From Aeromonas bivalvium (GTDB lineage Bacteria; Pseudomonadota; Gammaproteobacteria; Enterobacterales; Aeromonadaceae): a DNA stretch of 64,000 nt. Both the position numbers and the translations under genes were made by a program. The notes beneath the pieces are model-generated. The model was not told the origin of the DNA. It was given only the letters and a program-made list of their open reading frames with translations, and ran no database searches. Positions 53,701 through 62,076 of the stretch are shown here, piece by piece. The stretch is taken from NCBI RefSeq assembly GCF_000819765.1, contig NZ_CDBT01000054.1, forward strand, positions 32,722 to 96,721. Direction: 5' to 3'. Each line of letters opens with the position of its first letter. The stretch's first letter is position 1.

Positions 53701-54213
53701 GTCGATGAGGAAGATGTCGCTGTAGTTGGACTTGCGCACCATGTCGGCATAGCCGCGGTGAAAACGCTGATGAACCCGGCCATACATCTCGTCCGCCAGT
53801 ATGAGGGCGCTGATGGCGGGTTCTATGTCTGCGTTCTGGCTGTCGGGCTTGCGCAGCTGATCCCAGGATCCCGTGATATAGCGTTGCTGGGCGCGCTGAC
53901 GGGCGGCCTGGGGCGTGGTGCCCAATTTTTCGAAGGCGCCGGTGAAGCCGTAGAAGCGGCCTATGCTGTTGCCGGCAAAGTCCTGCTGGGAGAAGGCGAG
54001 GATCTGGGCCTTGAGGTTGGCGAAGTAGTCTTCCAGCTGACTCTTCTTGATGTTGCGCACCGACACCAGGTGATTGGAGGTCTGGGCGGTGAGGTCCTTG
54101 CCATGGGTATGAAGAAAGAAGAGGGCGACCACCAGAAAGGGCACCATGCCCAGCATAAAAAACGCCAGCATCAGTTGGGTCTTGAGTCCGCGCGCCTTGA
54201 AGATCCATTTCAT
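50776..54213 (-). CDS. chiS: chitin sensor / hybrid histidine kinase ChiS
   Basis: This 1145-residue protein has two membrane helices (about 11-31 and 368-387) around a large periplasmic sensor region, a HAMP segment (388-440), a His-kinase core with SHELRTPIHG (His about 483) and ATP-binding N/G boxes (NLVGNAIKY, DTGIGI, GAGLGLS), a receiver domain (LLLVVDDEP; phospho-Asp in LLDVMMP about 786), a PAS-like segment (900-925) and a C-terminal 100 residues ending in a helical region. In Vibrio, ChiS is a membrane-bound DNA-binding regulator that uses such a C-terminal domain to activate the chitin genes and is inhibited by CBP. The adjacent cbp genes support the name. The ATG at 54213 is preferred over a TTG at 54231; neither has a good ribosome site. 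Confidence 0.92.
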   Translation of the reverse strand: MKWIFKARGLKTQLMLAFFMLGMVPFLVVALFFLHTHGKDLTAQTSNHLVSVRNIKKSQLEDYFANLKAQILAFSQQDFAGNSIGRFYGFTGAFEKLGTTPQAARQRAQQRYITGSWDQLRKPDSQNADIEPAISALILADEMYGRVHQRFHRGYADMVRKSNYSDIFLIDINGDVVYSVTKRANFATNLLSGPYQGSGLGHTFTRIKRRLDSGEAPQQIFEFTDFGRNELTGEVVAYLATPVMQYDYVRGVVIFELRPDKLNEIMGEREGLGETGETILIGPDKRMRADAWLAPDFSVEKSFSPDFRPPETPLILKALSGEQGVGLFESYQRDEVLAAYTQVKVFDTEWAFIAEISTREAYDPIRKLETLSLLLGLSSLVLLILFSRWLSNSITAPLRSLTAAAEQVADGALDHPIAIPRTEDDIDRLAQAFRHMQRSVKEKIELIERQTLELQQQVKLTHKQNLSLQQADKLKDELLANTSHELRTPIHGIKGMAEAMLASRQQLTDGQQQQLGLIIKSADGLARLVDDLLDYHQMRYGQLEIHSRPVNPKGVVRLVLDLCQHLVQAKPLTLVDITPDELPPVLADEQRLEQVLYNLVGNAIKYTPQGKVVLSASQDAQGLWLKVTDTGIGIAPDNLEHIFEPLVQMSHEAGKQGAGLGLSITRQLVELMGGRLTVQSEPSVGSTFSVCLPLSHQDALPAPGEPRPKELALVRHVPLSLPEWESEDLPPPPPGAPLLLVVDDEPINLHILRHLLQPCGYRILPSSDGHDALAKLASEPVDLVLLDVMMPTLSGFDVCRRLRQQSPKDQLPVLLLTALNQPKEIEEGFNAGANDYLVKPFCKEELFARVRALLEARQGRATLVENRLLKQEIEHRLSLQESLRQDQQRLLALISEGGDAMAFIDEQGVVLFASRALATRLGQEPEAMEGLALDEWLSQPLAEQWPDMASRTEQSLGFCVAGQSESTLVRALPIRLNDRHAYALICNQIAPDEYRITALENALKSLSRQAIIEDDHLLGELSRLGGEFRSLADNLIRQQDEDPLRHALVDTMRLALDAWQQSTGKGKIVLAEKSKLWRVYMDRSSPQTRTLDKYLSLDTLPKAPRWKTVIATAEYVLKQCPLSEAQRQSLSQSAQLLRQLAHRKG

Positions 54214-54398
54214 CGTGAACAGTTCATTCAATTGAGAAGCCAGTTAGTAACCACGGCAGTCTCGGGCCAAAGAGTAGTCATTTCAATGGCTTTATCCAAA
54301 TTTCGCCTGCGGGGTCACAGGGGACGCACTTTTTTTACGCAAAGCGAATAAAGCCTGAGCAAACGGTGGGAGAGAGGGGGAAAAGCCGCAAAAAAGGG

Positions 54399-54426
54399 TT
54401 GTGCTGCGTCTCGGGGTACGTATAAT
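54399..54426 (+). promoter_or_regulatory. tRNA operon promoter
   Basis: TTGTGC (54399-54404) and a perfect TATAAT (54421-54426) are separated by 16 bases and followed by a GC-rich discriminator (GCGCCTC), typical of stringently controlled stable-RNA promoters. The first tRNA begins 40 bases downstream. Confidence 0.85.
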
Positions 54427-54465
54427 GCGCCTCGTTGTCAGGCAAGACCGGACAGCATGGTTCAG

Positions 54466-54541
<76 letters not shown>

Positions 54542-54599
54542 AATTATCTCATCGACACCAAGGATGAGATGTCAATTCAAGGGTTGCCCTTGACCGTGT

Positions 54600-54673
54600 G
54601 GCGCGTTAGCAAAGCGGTTATGCAGCGGATTGCAAATCCGTTTAGTCCGGTTCGACTCCGGAACGTGCCTCCA
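54600..54673 (+). tRNA. tRNA-Cys (anticodon GCA)
   Basis: A 74-base tRNA with encoded CCA, nearly identical to E. coli cysT: acceptor GGCGCGT / ACGTGCC (one G-U pair), anticodon arm GCGGATTGCAAATCCGT with GCA, and T-arm CCGGTTCGACTCCGG. It lies 58 bases after tRNA-Gly. A T-rich stretch (CTCTTTTTTCCC) follows; no leuZ-type tRNA is present, unlike the E. coli glyW-cysT-leuZ operon. Confidence 0.97.
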
Positions 54674-54770
54674 TCTTCTTCCTCTTTTTTCCCTGCTTCC
54701 AAAAACAAAGACGATTTATTGTCATCCCCTTGCGATCTCTGCAAGAAGTTCCCTTTTGCCCTCTCCCTCG

Positions 54771-55055
54771 TTATCCCTGCTCCAGCAAGAATTCACACCC
54801 GAGCGTCTGCCATTTGCCGGCCAGATAGCGTTGCAATGATTCCGCTTCCTGCTGCGGCATGGACGACGCTGGCATCCGTCTCTCCTCCAGTTCGGCCATC
54901 TGCTGCCTGAGCAGGCCACATTGCCACAGGCTGACGCTGGGTACCCCCTTGTCAGCGAAGGTTATCCTGTCATCGAGATTGCCGCGCCACTCCTGCCATT
55001 CGCCATGGGCCAGGAGGGCGAGCAGCACCAGGATCACCAGGTTGCCCACCTTCAT
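54771..55055 (-). CDS. small exported or membrane-anchored protein, unknown function
   Basis: This 94-residue product begins MKVGNLVILVLLALLAHG, a short signal peptide or anchor, followed by a polar domain with WQEWRGNLDD, two cysteines (CGLL and GCEF) that could pair in the periplasm, and a Gln/Glu-rich helix. GGGAGG lies 8 bases before the ATG. I do not recognise a family. It converges with the tRNA operon. Confidence 0.65.
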   Translation of the reverse strand: MKVGNLVILVLLALLAHGEWQEWRGNLDDRITFADKGVPSVSLWQCGLLRQQMAELEERRMPASSMPQQEAESLQRYLAGKWQTLGCEFLLEQG

Positions 55056-55264
55056 GCGTCATACCTCCCTGCCGTCTCTATGCTAACTCTGGTCAAGGGA
55101 TCCGGCCTTGACAAGTCGTGTTGTATTTTCGTTAAAAAACGTAATTTATACTCATGTTTAGCCTTGGATGGAGATGGTTGACCATGAAAGGGAAAATGGT
55201 GTAGTAATCCAACAACGTTTGGCGTAAACTTTGTTCAGTGGTCTTACCAGTGAGGCGTTCCATC

Positions 55265-55465
55265 ATGTTTCATCCCTTCTCCCTGATACACATCCTTGTG
55301 CGTCGTACCCTGGTGCTCCTGGTCGGCGTGTTGGCGTTTCCCGTCATGCTGTTTCGTCGCGATCGGGCCCGTTTTTACAGTTATCTGCACCGGGTCTGGT
55401 GCAAGACCAGCACCAAACCCGTCTGGCTGAAGATGAGCGAGCGGGGCGAGCGCATCTTCTACTGA
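55265..55465 (+). CDS. small membrane protein, unknown function
   Basis: This 66-residue product has a hydrophobic N-terminal half ([20 protein letters not shown], one membrane helix) and a basic C-terminal half ([26 protein letters not shown]). GAGG precedes the ATG at 55265; an upstream in-frame ATG at 55238 is less likely. A strong terminator follows at 55503. I do not recognise a family. Confidence 0.65.
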   Translation: MFHPFSLIHILVRRTLVLLVGVLAFPVMLFRRDRARFYSYLHRVWCKTSTKPVWLKMSERGERIFY

Positions 55466-55502
55466 CTCCGGTAGAAGAGGGCGACGCGCAAACGACAAAG
55501 CG

Positions 55503-55530
55503 AAAAAAGGCAGCATGGGCTGCCTTTTTT
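55503..55530 (+). terminator. terminator after the 66-residue membrane protein
   Basis: A 12-bp stem (AAAAAAGGCAGC / GCTGCCTTTTTT) with an ATGG loop ends in a long T tract. It isolates the following bufferin operon from upstream transcription. Confidence 0.92.
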
Positions 55531-55711
55531 TATTTCTTTTTTTCATGTTTAAAAACAGCGGATTAGCGTGACTTCCTCGGGCGCAGAGCAAGGGGCTTGC
55601 CCTTGAGAAGGGGCCGGACTGAAAGCGTTGTGGCCCGGGGCCGGTTCTATAGAGTGATCCGCGCCGCGGTTCATCCACCCGTCGACCTCTCTATTGATAA
55701 GGAAGCTGAAC

Positions 55712-55969
55712 ATGAAGATATCGATCGCTCACGCCTGTGCCATGACAGGCCTGCTGGCCCTGGGTAGCCAGTTTATGGCCGCACCCGCCCAGGCGGCCGA
55801 GGAGAAAGAGAAGTGCTATGGCGTCGTCAAGGCGGGCCAGAATGATTGCGCGACCAAGACCAGCTCCTGCGCCGGTACCGCCAAGACGGATGCCGCAGGG
55901 GACGCCTTCGTGGTCATGCCCAAGGGGCTGTGCGAAAAACTCGCCGGTGGCAGCCTGCAGCCGAAGTGA
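55712..55969 (+). CDS. bufA: bufferin-type RiPP precursor (DUF2282, BufA1-like)
   Basis: This 85-residue product has a signal peptide ([13 protein letters not shown], hydrophobic core, cleavage near AQA-AEE) and a mature domain with four cysteines in the DUF2282 pattern: [19 protein letters not shown] and GLCEK. In characterised bufferins the DUF692 enzyme converts cysteines to copper-binding heterocycles, and the peptide protects the periplasm from copper. It heads an operon with DUF692, DUF2063 and DoxX genes. AAGGA precedes the ATG. A CCCTT-GAG-AAGGG inverted repeat at 55600-55612 and a TATAGA hexamer near 55650 in the gap upstream may belong to its promoter. Confidence 0.88.
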   Translation: MKISIAHACAMTGLLALGSQFMAAPAQAAEEKEKCYGVVKAGQNDCATKTSSCAGTAKTDAAGDAFVVMPKGLCEKLAGGSLQPK

Positions 55970-56028
55970 GCACTCATGGGGTGGCGCCGTCATGACGCCA
56001 CCCCATGGGTCAGATGAGGAGAGAAACC

Positions 56029-56871
56029 ATGCACAGCGCCATCGGCATCGGTCTGCGCCCGCCCCATTATGAGATCATGCTGGCGACCCGGCCCGCCGTC
56101 GGCTGGCTCGAGGTTCACAGCGAGAACTATTTCGAGCCCCACGGTCGCGCCTTCGCCGTCTTGGCGGCCCTGGCCGAACATTACCCCGTCAGTCTGCACG
56201 GCATCGGCATGTCACTGGGGTCAAGTGATCCCCTCGATCCTGGCCATCTGGCCCGGCTGCGCGCCCTGGTGGCCTGCGTCAAGCCGGTGAGGGTCTCGGA
56301 GCACCTGAGCTGGGGCAGCGTGGATGGCCGTTACTTCAATGATCTCCTGCCCATGCCCTACACCCGGGCCGCCTTGGCCAGGATGAGCGACAAGGTGAGG
56401 CGGGTGCAGGATCTGCTGGGCTGCGAGCTGCTGATCGAGAATCCCTCCTCCTACCTGCAATTTGAGGGGGAGATGCCGGAGTGGGAATTTCTGGCCCGGC
56501 TGCAGCAAGAGAGTGGTTGCGGCATCCTGCTCGACCTCAACAACCTTCATGTCAGTGCCTTCAACCAGGGCTTCTCCTGCGCCGACTATCTGGCCGCCAT
56601 CGATCTGGCGACGGTCAAGGAGATCCATCTGGCCGGCTTTACCGACAAGGTGCTCCCCGAAGGGCACCTCTATATCGACACCCACAGCTGCCCCGTGGCC
56701 GACCCCGTCTGGGCCCTCTATCGCACCCTCTGTGCCTGGGGCCCCCGGCCGACCCTGATCGAATGGGACAGCGAGATCCCGGCCCTGCCCGTGCTTATCG
56801 CCGAGGCGGACAAGGCCAGCCTCATCCTGGAAGCGGCCCTGGCCGAGGGGAAGGAGCCGAGCCATGTCTGA
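56029..56871 (+). CDS. bufB: DUF692 / MNIO-family RiPP-modifying oxygenase (BufB)
   Basis: This 280-residue TIM-barrel protein has the metal-ligand pattern of multinuclear non-heme iron-dependent oxidative enzymes: HSENYF, SLHGIGMSLG, SEHLSW, IENPSSY, DLNNLHVSA, EIHLAGF, DTHSCPV and LIEWDSEIP. It is expected to modify cysteines of the preceding precursor peptide in the cytoplasm before export. I start at the ATG at 56029 with GAGGAGAG upstream; ATG at 56005 has no ribosome site. It overlaps the next gene by 8 bases. Confidence 0.92.
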   Translation: MHSAIGIGLRPPHYEIMLATRPAVGWLEVHSENYFEPHGRAFAVLAALAEHYPVSLHGIGMSLGSSDPLDPGHLARLRALVACVKPVRVSEHLSWGSVDGRYFNDLLPMPYTRAALARMSDKVRRVQDLLGCELLIENPSSYLQFEGEMPEWEFLARLQQESGCGILLDLNNLHVSAFNQGFSCADYLAAIDLATVKEIHLAGFTDKVLPEGHLYIDTHSCPVADPVWALYRTLCAWGPRPTLIEWDSEIPALPVLIAEADKASLILEAALAEGKEPSHV

Positions 56872-57727
56872 CTCCCTGGACCATGAGCCGGATTTGCTCG
56901 GCCTGCAGCGGGCGTTTGCCGCCAGCCAGCTGGGGATCTCCGATGAGGTCGCCGCCCGGGTGATGCCGGGCCGCTTCACGGCCGAGGCCCTGCTGCAGCT
57001 CTATCGCAACAACTTCATCCTCAGTCTCACCGAGGTGCTGGCCGCGACCTATGGCGCGACCCGTGCCATGGTCGGGGAGGCATTCTTCGATGCCGCCGTC
57101 CGCGGCTTCATCCTGGCCGCTCCCCTCCAGGAGGGGAACGTCATGGGTTATGGCGCCGGGTTTGCAGACTGGCTTCGCGGGTTGCCGACCACGGCGCACC
57201 TGCCCTGGTTGCCCGAACTGGCGATGTTCGAGTGGCAATTGGAGCGCTCCGCCCTGCTGCCGCCCGAGACGCGGCGCTGGCCGGCACAGGCGCTGGCGGC
57301 CCTGGCCCCTGAGGCCTGGGGGCGGGTGCGACTCCTGCTGGCCGACAACCTGACCCTGCTCCATTGCCGCGCCGATGTGGTCGGGCTGTGGCGCATGGCG
57401 CTGGCGCAAGGGGATCCCCCCGCGGATCCCGATGCCCCCTGCTGGCTCGCCCTGCAAAAACAGCCGGATTTCAGCGTGGTGCCCCTGCCCCTGGAAGAGG
57501 GACACTATCGGCTGCTGCATGCCTGCCAGCGGGGGGTGAACCTGGCCTCCCTCGACGATGAGCCCGAGCTGGCAACCCTGCTGCCAGCCCTGGTGAGACG
57601 GGGATTGCTGGTGGGGTTTTCACAAGATGGGGATGAGCCCGCCGCTGGGCCATCTGCCCCCATGCCATTGGTCGAGACTGGGCCCGGTCATGCCGGGGTC
57701 GCCGACACACAAGGAGAGAGTCGATGA
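56864..57727 (+). CDS. bufC: DUF2063 partner protein (BufC/HvfC)
   Basis: This 287-residue protein has an N-terminal DUF2063 domain (LQRAFAASQLG, then LYRNNFILSLTEVLAATYGATRAMVG) and a second alpha/beta domain. In related systems it binds the DUF692 enzyme and recruits the precursor leader. It overlaps bufB by 8 bases and bufD by 4 bases (ATGA), so the operon is translationally coupled. The last 30 residues are Pro/Gly-rich and likely disordered. Confidence 0.88.
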   Translation: MSDSLDHEPDLLGLQRAFAASQLGISDEVAARVMPGRFTAEALLQLYRNNFILSLTEVLAATYGATRAMVGEAFFDAAVRGFILAAPLQEGNVMGYGAGFADWLRGLPTTAHLPWLPELAMFEWQLERSALLPPETRRWPAQALAALAPEAWGRVRLLLADNLTLLHCRADVVGLWRMALAQGDPPADPDAPCWLALQKQPDFSVVPLPLEEGHYRLLHACQRGVNLASLDDEPELATLLPALVRRGLLVGFSQDGDEPAAGPSAPMPLVETGPGHAGVADTQGESR

Positions 57728-58173
57728 GAGCATGGATCGCACGGGGCCAGCAACTGGCCGAACGTTGGCAAGGGACTCTGGCGGGGGCGGTGCTGCTGCT
57801 GGCCAGGCTCTGGGTCGCCGTCATCTTCCTGAGAGCCGGCTGGCTCAAGTTCACGGCCTGGGACAGCACCCTCTATCTGTTCGAGTTCGAGTATCAGGTG
57901 CCCCTGCTGCCCTGGTTGTGGGCGGCCTATCTGGGCACGGCGACCGAGCTGCTGCTGCCGCTCTTCCTGCTGGCAGGTCTGTTTACCCGGCCCGCCGCCC
58001 TGCTGTTGTTCGGCTTCAACGCCATGGCGGTCATCTCCTATCCCACCCTCTGGGCCGGGGGCTTTTATGATCACCAGCTGTGGGGCTGGATGCTGCTGAC
58101 CCTGGTGGTGTGGGGCGCAGGCCCCCTGGCGCTGGACAGCTGGCGCCTTGCCAGGGGGCGTGGCGGCCATTAA
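57724..58173 (+). CDS. bufD: DoxX-family membrane protein (BufD-like)
   Basis: This 149-residue protein has four hydrophobic segments and the DoxX landmarks FLRAGWLKFTAWD and FEYQVPLLPW, then GTATELLLPLFLLAGLFTRPAAL. DoxX proteins accompany bufferin/HvfABCD operons; a redox or membrane partner role is proposed but not established. It is the last gene of the operon by overlap; a GNAT gene follows after 69 bases. Confidence 0.85.
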   Translation: MRAWIARGQQLAERWQGTLAGAVLLLARLWVAVIFLRAGWLKFTAWDSTLYLFEFEYQVPLLPWLWAAYLGTATELLLPLFLLAGLFTRPAALLLFGFNAMAVISYPTLWAGGFYDHQLWGWMLLTLVVWGAGPLALDSWRLARGRGGH

Positions 58174-58242
58174 GGTGGGAGCCAAATGAAGGGGCCCTGG
58201 CGCCCCTCTTGTCATCATGGTGATGCACCCAAGGAGAGAGGC

Positions 58243-58707
58243 ATGATGGTTCGCGAGGCCCTGGCCGCCGATATTCCAGCCCTGACGGATCTGCGCATGG
58301 CGCTGTTTTTCGAGCTGGGGGAGCTGGCGCAACCGGATGCCGATCCCGCCCTCAGACAGGCGACGCAGGCCTATTTCATCCAGGCGCAGCAAGAGGGCAG
58401 CGCCCGCACCTGGCTGGTGGAAGAGGGGGGCGAACCGGTGGCGTGCGCCACTCTTGCCCTCTTCGTGCGGCCACCCTATCCGGGCAATCTGGCGGGGCGG
58501 GAGGGATATCTGCTCAACCTCTACACCCGGCCGGCGTGGCGCAAGCGCGGCATGGCGAGGGCTCTGCTCCATGCCATGGTGACCCATGCCAGGGAACAGC
58601 AGCTGGGCAAGCTGTGGCTCCATGCCAGCGAGCAGGGGCGAGCACTGTACGAAACATTCGGTTTTTCGGGTAACCCGGCCTGCCTGGAGTGCTCCCTAAC
58701 CCCCTGA
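58243..58707 (+). CDS. GNAT-family N-acetyltransferase
   Basis: This 154-residue protein has the GNAT fold, with the acetyl-CoA pyrophosphate-binding motif as RPAWRKRGMARALL (about residues 95-108, Q/RxxGxG/A type) and the C-terminal YETFGF motif. The substrate is unknown. AAGGAG lies upstream of tandem ATGs; I use the first (58243). It may be cotranscribed with the bufferin operon, but a link is not established. Confidence 0.85.
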   Translation: MMVREALAADIPALTDLRMALFFELGELAQPDADPALRQATQAYFIQAQQEGSARTWLVEEGGEPVACATLALFVRPPYPGNLAGREGYLLNLYTRPAWRKRGMARALLHAMVTHAREQQLGKLWLHASEQGRALYETFGFSGNPACLECSLTP

Positions 58708-58710
58708 TGC

Positions 58711-58760
58711 CGACGCCGGTTTTTCACCCTGATCCCGACGCCGGCTTTTCACCCTGATCC
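58711..58760. repeat. 25-bp tandem direct repeat
   Basis: Two 25-base copies (58711-58735 and 58736-58760), differing at one base, begin CGACGCCGG and contain TTTTCACCCTGATCC. A third partial copy (CGACGGGATC) follows. They lie just after the GNAT stop codon, upstream of the chemoreceptor gene. Confidence 0.9.
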
Positions 58761-58918
58761 CGACGGGATCCTGCCTCGTACTGACGCTCTTGGCGACACA
58801 GCCGCTTTTCTATACACTGCGCGCCCGCCCCTTCACAGAGCTCTGACCACCGAGTCTGGGCCGTCAGGATCACTGGGGGCTGGGTGCCACTCCGGACCGT
58901 CAACGAGGTAGAAGCATC

Positions 58919-60214
58919 ATGTTCAATCACAAACTCAAGGGACAGCTGCAGGCTTGTCAGACCCGGCTCGATGAGGCGCAGAGCATAGTCGAGGCTATCC
59001 AGGGGGGCGCCGCGACCATCCTCTTCAGTCCGGACGGGGAGATCCTGGAGGCGAGCCCCTCCTTCCTGGCGCTCATGGGGTATGGCACAGGCGAACTGCC
59101 GGGGCGCCACCACAGCCTGCTTTGTCCCAGAGGGATGGACAAGCCTGGCGACGAGCAGCAGTTCTGGCGCCGCCTCGCCCAGGGGCAGCCCCAGTCCGGT
59201 ATCTTCGAGCGGGTCAACCAGCGAGGGGAGACCCGCTGGCTCGAGGCAAGCTATTTCCCGGTGCAGCAGCAGGGCAGGGTGGCCCGGGTACTCAAGATTG
59301 CCCGCGACGTGACGGCGCGCCATCAGCGGCTGCAACGGCTGGAGGCGCTGGCCCAGGCACTGGACTGCTCTCAGGCGATCATCGAGTTCACCCCGGGCGG
59401 CGAGATCCTCGATGCCAATGCCAACTTCCTGGACACCATGGGCTATCGGTTGAGCGAGCTGGTGGGCAAGCATCACAGGATCTTCTGCGACGAGGCCTTT
59501 TGGCGCGAACAGCCCCACTTCTGGGAGGAGCTGGCCCGGGGCCAGTTCAAGTCCGGTCTCTTCATGCGCTACAACAGCCGGGGGGACGCCATCTGGCTGG
59601 AGGCCACCTACAACCCGATCCGGGATGAGGGCGGCAAGGTGGTCAGGGTGGTGAAATTCGCCAGCGACATCACGGCCCGCATTCATCAGAGCCATGCCAC
59701 CCGGGAAGCGGCCCGGCTCGCCCACAGCACGGCACAGGAGACACTGCACAGTGCAGAGGAGGGGGCCGGGTTGCTGCGCGCCGTGGTCGATACCTCCTCT
59801 CTCATCGCCACCCGGGTGGATGAGACCAGCGCCCTCATCGCTCAGCTCAACGAGCAGTCCAGGAGCATAGAGGCCATCGTTTCGACCATCAGTGCCATCG
59901 CCGATCAGACCAACCTGCTGGCCCTCAACGCCGCCATCGAGGCGGCCCGGGCCGGGGAGCAGGGGCGGGGCTTTGCGGTGGTGGCCGACGAGGTGCGCCA
60001 GCTGGCGGCCCGCACCAGCCTCTCCACCGACGAGATAGCCAGGGTGGTGCAGAAGAACCGGGAGCTGACCGCCAGGGTGACCGAGGACATGGCCGGGGTG
60101 GCGGGCAGCGCCGAGCTCGGCAAGCAGCAGATAGCCGGCGTGGACAGGTTGATGACAGAGATCCGCCAGGAGGCGAGCCGGGTCTCCCAGACGGTGTCCG
60201 CCCTCTCCCTCTGA
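58919..60214 (+). CDS. soluble double-PAS methyl-accepting chemotaxis protein (BdlA-like)
   Basis: This 431-residue protein has two PAS domains (about 25-135 and 147-260; [20 protein letters not shown] and [20 protein letters not shown]) with PAC-type ends ([20 protein letters not shown]), then a chemoreceptor signalling domain with the tip [20 protein letters not shown]. It has no membrane segment. The layout and length match Pseudomonas BdlA, a biofilm-dispersion regulator, but a role in aerotaxis or cyclic-di-GMP signalling here is inference. It is monocistronic with its own terminator. Confidence 0.9.
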   Translation: MFNHKLKGQLQACQTRLDEAQSIVEAIQGGAATILFSPDGEILEASPSFLALMGYGTGELPGRHHSLLCPRGMDKPGDEQQFWRRLAQGQPQSGIFERVNQRGETRWLEASYFPVQQQGRVARVLKIARDVTARHQRLQRLEALAQALDCSQAIIEFTPGGEILDANANFLDTMGYRLSELVGKHHRIFCDEAFWREQPHFWEELARGQFKSGLFMRYNSRGDAIWLEATYNPIRDEGGKVVRVVKFASDITARIHQSHATREAARLAHSTAQETLHSAEEGAGLLRAVVDTSSLIATRVDETSALIAQLNEQSRSIEAIVSTISAIADQTNLLALNAAIEAARAGEQGRGFAVVADEVRQLAARTSLSTDEIARVVQKNRELTARVTEDMAGVAGSAELGKQQIAGVDRLMTEIRQEASRVSQTVSALSL

Positions 60215-60258
60215 GCGCGGTCGTGGCGCCCTGGCTGAAATGTCGCCAGATGGATATG

Positions 60259-60284
60259 ATGCCGGTCACTGACCGGCATTTTTA
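60259..60284 (+). terminator. terminator after the double-PAS chemoreceptor
   Basis: A 9-bp perfect stem (ATGCCGGTC / GACCGGCAT) with an ACT loop is followed by TTTTTA, 45 bases past the stop codon and 26 bases before the next start. Confidence 0.9.
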
Positions 60285-60309
60285 TGGGGGAGGCACCCCG
60301 GGAGCAGGG

Positions 60310-61311
60310 ATGAAGATAGCCATACTGGACGATTACCAGGAAGCCAGCCGGACGCTGGCCTGTTTTGACAAGCTGGCGGGTCACGAGGTGACCCTGTTTC
60401 GGACCCCGGCCGCGAGCCGGACCGAGCTGGTGGAGCGGCTGCGCCCGTTCGAGGCCCTGGTGCTGATCCGCGAGCGCACCCGGATCGATGAGCGCCTGCT
60501 CGCCCGGTTGCCCCGGCTGCGACTGGTCAGCCAGACCGGCAAGGTGAGCCAGCATCTGGATCTCGCCGCCTGCAGCCGCCACGGCGTGCTGGTGGTGGAG
60601 GGAAGCGGATCCCCCGTGGCGCCGAGCGAGCTCTGCTGGGCTCTGATCCTGGCGGCGAGCCGGCACCTGCCCGCCTATTGGCATGGGCTCAGGCAGGGGC
60701 AGTGGCAGCAGAGCGGCCCCCTGGGCCTGGGGCGCTCCCTGTCGGGGCTGACCCTGGGCATCTGGGGGTTTGGCAAGATAGGGCGCAAGGTGGCCGCCTT
60801 CGGCCAGGCCTTTGGCATGAGGGTGCTGGTATGGGGCAGCGAGGCGTCCCGGGAGGCGGCAGAGGGGGCGGGCTATCTCGCCGCCCCCTGTCGGGAGGCG
60901 CTGTTTGGGCAGAGCGATGTGCTCAGCCTGCATCTGCGCCTGTGCGACCAGACCCGCCACTGCGTGGGACACACCGAGCTGGCGCTGATGAAGCCAGATG
61001 CCTTGCTGGTCAACATCAGCCGGGCCGAGCTGCTGGCCCCCGGCGCCTTGCTGGCGGCCCTTTCGGCCGGGCGACCCGGCTTTGCCGCCCTGGACGTGTT
61101 CGAGCAGGAGCCCCTGGGCCGGGATCCCCTGCTCGCCATGGCCAACGTGATAGCGACCCCGCACCTGGGCTATGTCACCCGGGACAGTTATGAGTGCTAT
61201 CTGGGACAGGCGTTTGACAACCTGCTCGCCTTTGCCGCCGGGGCCCCGGTCAACATGGTGAACCCTTCATGCGGCTGGGAGGGGCGCGTGCAGGAGCCCC
61301 CCTCGGCGTGA
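60310..61311 (+). CDS. D-isomer-specific 2-hydroxyacid dehydrogenase family protein
   Basis: This 333-residue NAD-dependent dehydrogenase has the dinucleotide-binding motif GIWGFGKIGRKV (about residues 154-165) and the catalytic Arg (VNISRAE), Glu (EQEP) and His (TPHLGY) of the family. It could reduce a 2-keto acid such as glyoxylate, hydroxypyruvate or phosphoglycerate-like substrates; the exact substrate is not clear. The ATG at 60310 has GGAG upstream. The C-terminal 15 residues after VNMVNP are extra and probably disordered. Confidence 0.87.
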   Translation: MKIAILDDYQEASRTLACFDKLAGHEVTLFRTPAASRTELVERLRPFEALVLIRERTRIDERLLARLPRLRLVSQTGKVSQHLDLAACSRHGVLVVEGSGSPVAPSELCWALILAASRHLPAYWHGLRQGQWQQSGPLGLGRSLSGLTLGIWGFGKIGRKVAAFGQAFGMRVLVWGSEASREAAEGAGYLAAPCREALFGQSDVLSLHLRLCDQTRHCVGHTELALMKPDALLVNISRAELLAPGALLAALSAGRPGFAALDVFEQEPLGRDPLLAMANVIATPHLGYVTRDSYECYLGQAFDNLLAFAAGAPVNMVNPSCGWEGRVQEPPSA

Positions 61312-61467
61312 TGCCCCGCGGCTATCTCACGGCCCGTGGCGATTATCTGCGCGATCGCGCCGCCAAGCTGAATCACGGCTGTACTGGCCAGACCTTGCCG
61401 ATTGTTGCCCGGCCCACCCTTGATTAGGCTGTGCCCCTCCTTTTTCAATATGGTGTAAGTAATTGAC

Positions 61468-62025
61468 ATGGCACGACTGATGGGCAAGAAGGCGGCGCTG
61501 GCGCTGCTGCTGGCGACGGGCACTCTTGGGCTAGGTGGCTGCATGGGGCAGATGGGGCTCTCCGCCATGGTGACCCAGGCCAACCTCAAGGTGGTGGATA
61601 ACAGGTATGGTCGCGCCGGTGTCTTCGTGCTGCTCTCTCCCGTCTATGGCCTGGCGGCCACCGCGGATCTCTTCGTGGTCAACACCATAGAGTTCTGGTC
61701 CGGCAAGAACCCGGTGACCGGCAAGTCCCCGGCGCTGGTGGATCACAAGGCCGATGCGGTGCTCAAGGTCAACCCGCACCTTGATCCTGCACTCAACAAG
61801 GTGCCCCTGGCCATGCTGCCCCAGGGAGTACGCGAGGTGGAGGTGCACTATCCGGATGAGCATACGGCGCAGATGGAGATCCACTACCAGGATGGCAGTC
61901 AGGGCACCATGCGCGGCGAGCGTCGTGGCGAGGTGGTGGATCTCTACTATCAGGGGCGTCTGGTCTCGACCCTGAGCCAGGATCAGCTGGCCGCCATGAG
62001 CCGGGCCGGCTCCGCGACCGGTTGA
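61468..62025 (+). CDS. DUF3332-family lipoprotein
   Basis: This 185-residue protein has a lipoprotein signal peptide with lipobox LGGC (cysteine about residue 25), a conserved N-terminal block (NRYGRAGVFVLLSPVYGLAA, TADLFVVNTIEFWSGKNP) and a small C-terminal beta domain. This matches DUF3332, of unknown function. It is expected at the periplasmic side of a membrane. A C(TTCG)G-loop terminator follows. Confidence 0.85.
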   Translation: MARLMGKKAALALLLATGTLGLGGCMGQMGLSAMVTQANLKVVDNRYGRAGVFVLLSPVYGLAATADLFVVNTIEFWSGKNPVTGKSPALVDHKADAVLKVNPHLDPALNKVPLAMLPQGVREVEVHYPDEHTAQMEIHYQDGSQGTMRGERRGEVVDLYYQGRLVSTLSQDQLAAMSRAGSATG

Positions 62026-62076
62026 GGGCCGCGCCCGGGCGAACCAGGGGGAAGTGCGACTTGCCCTCGTCAGACA

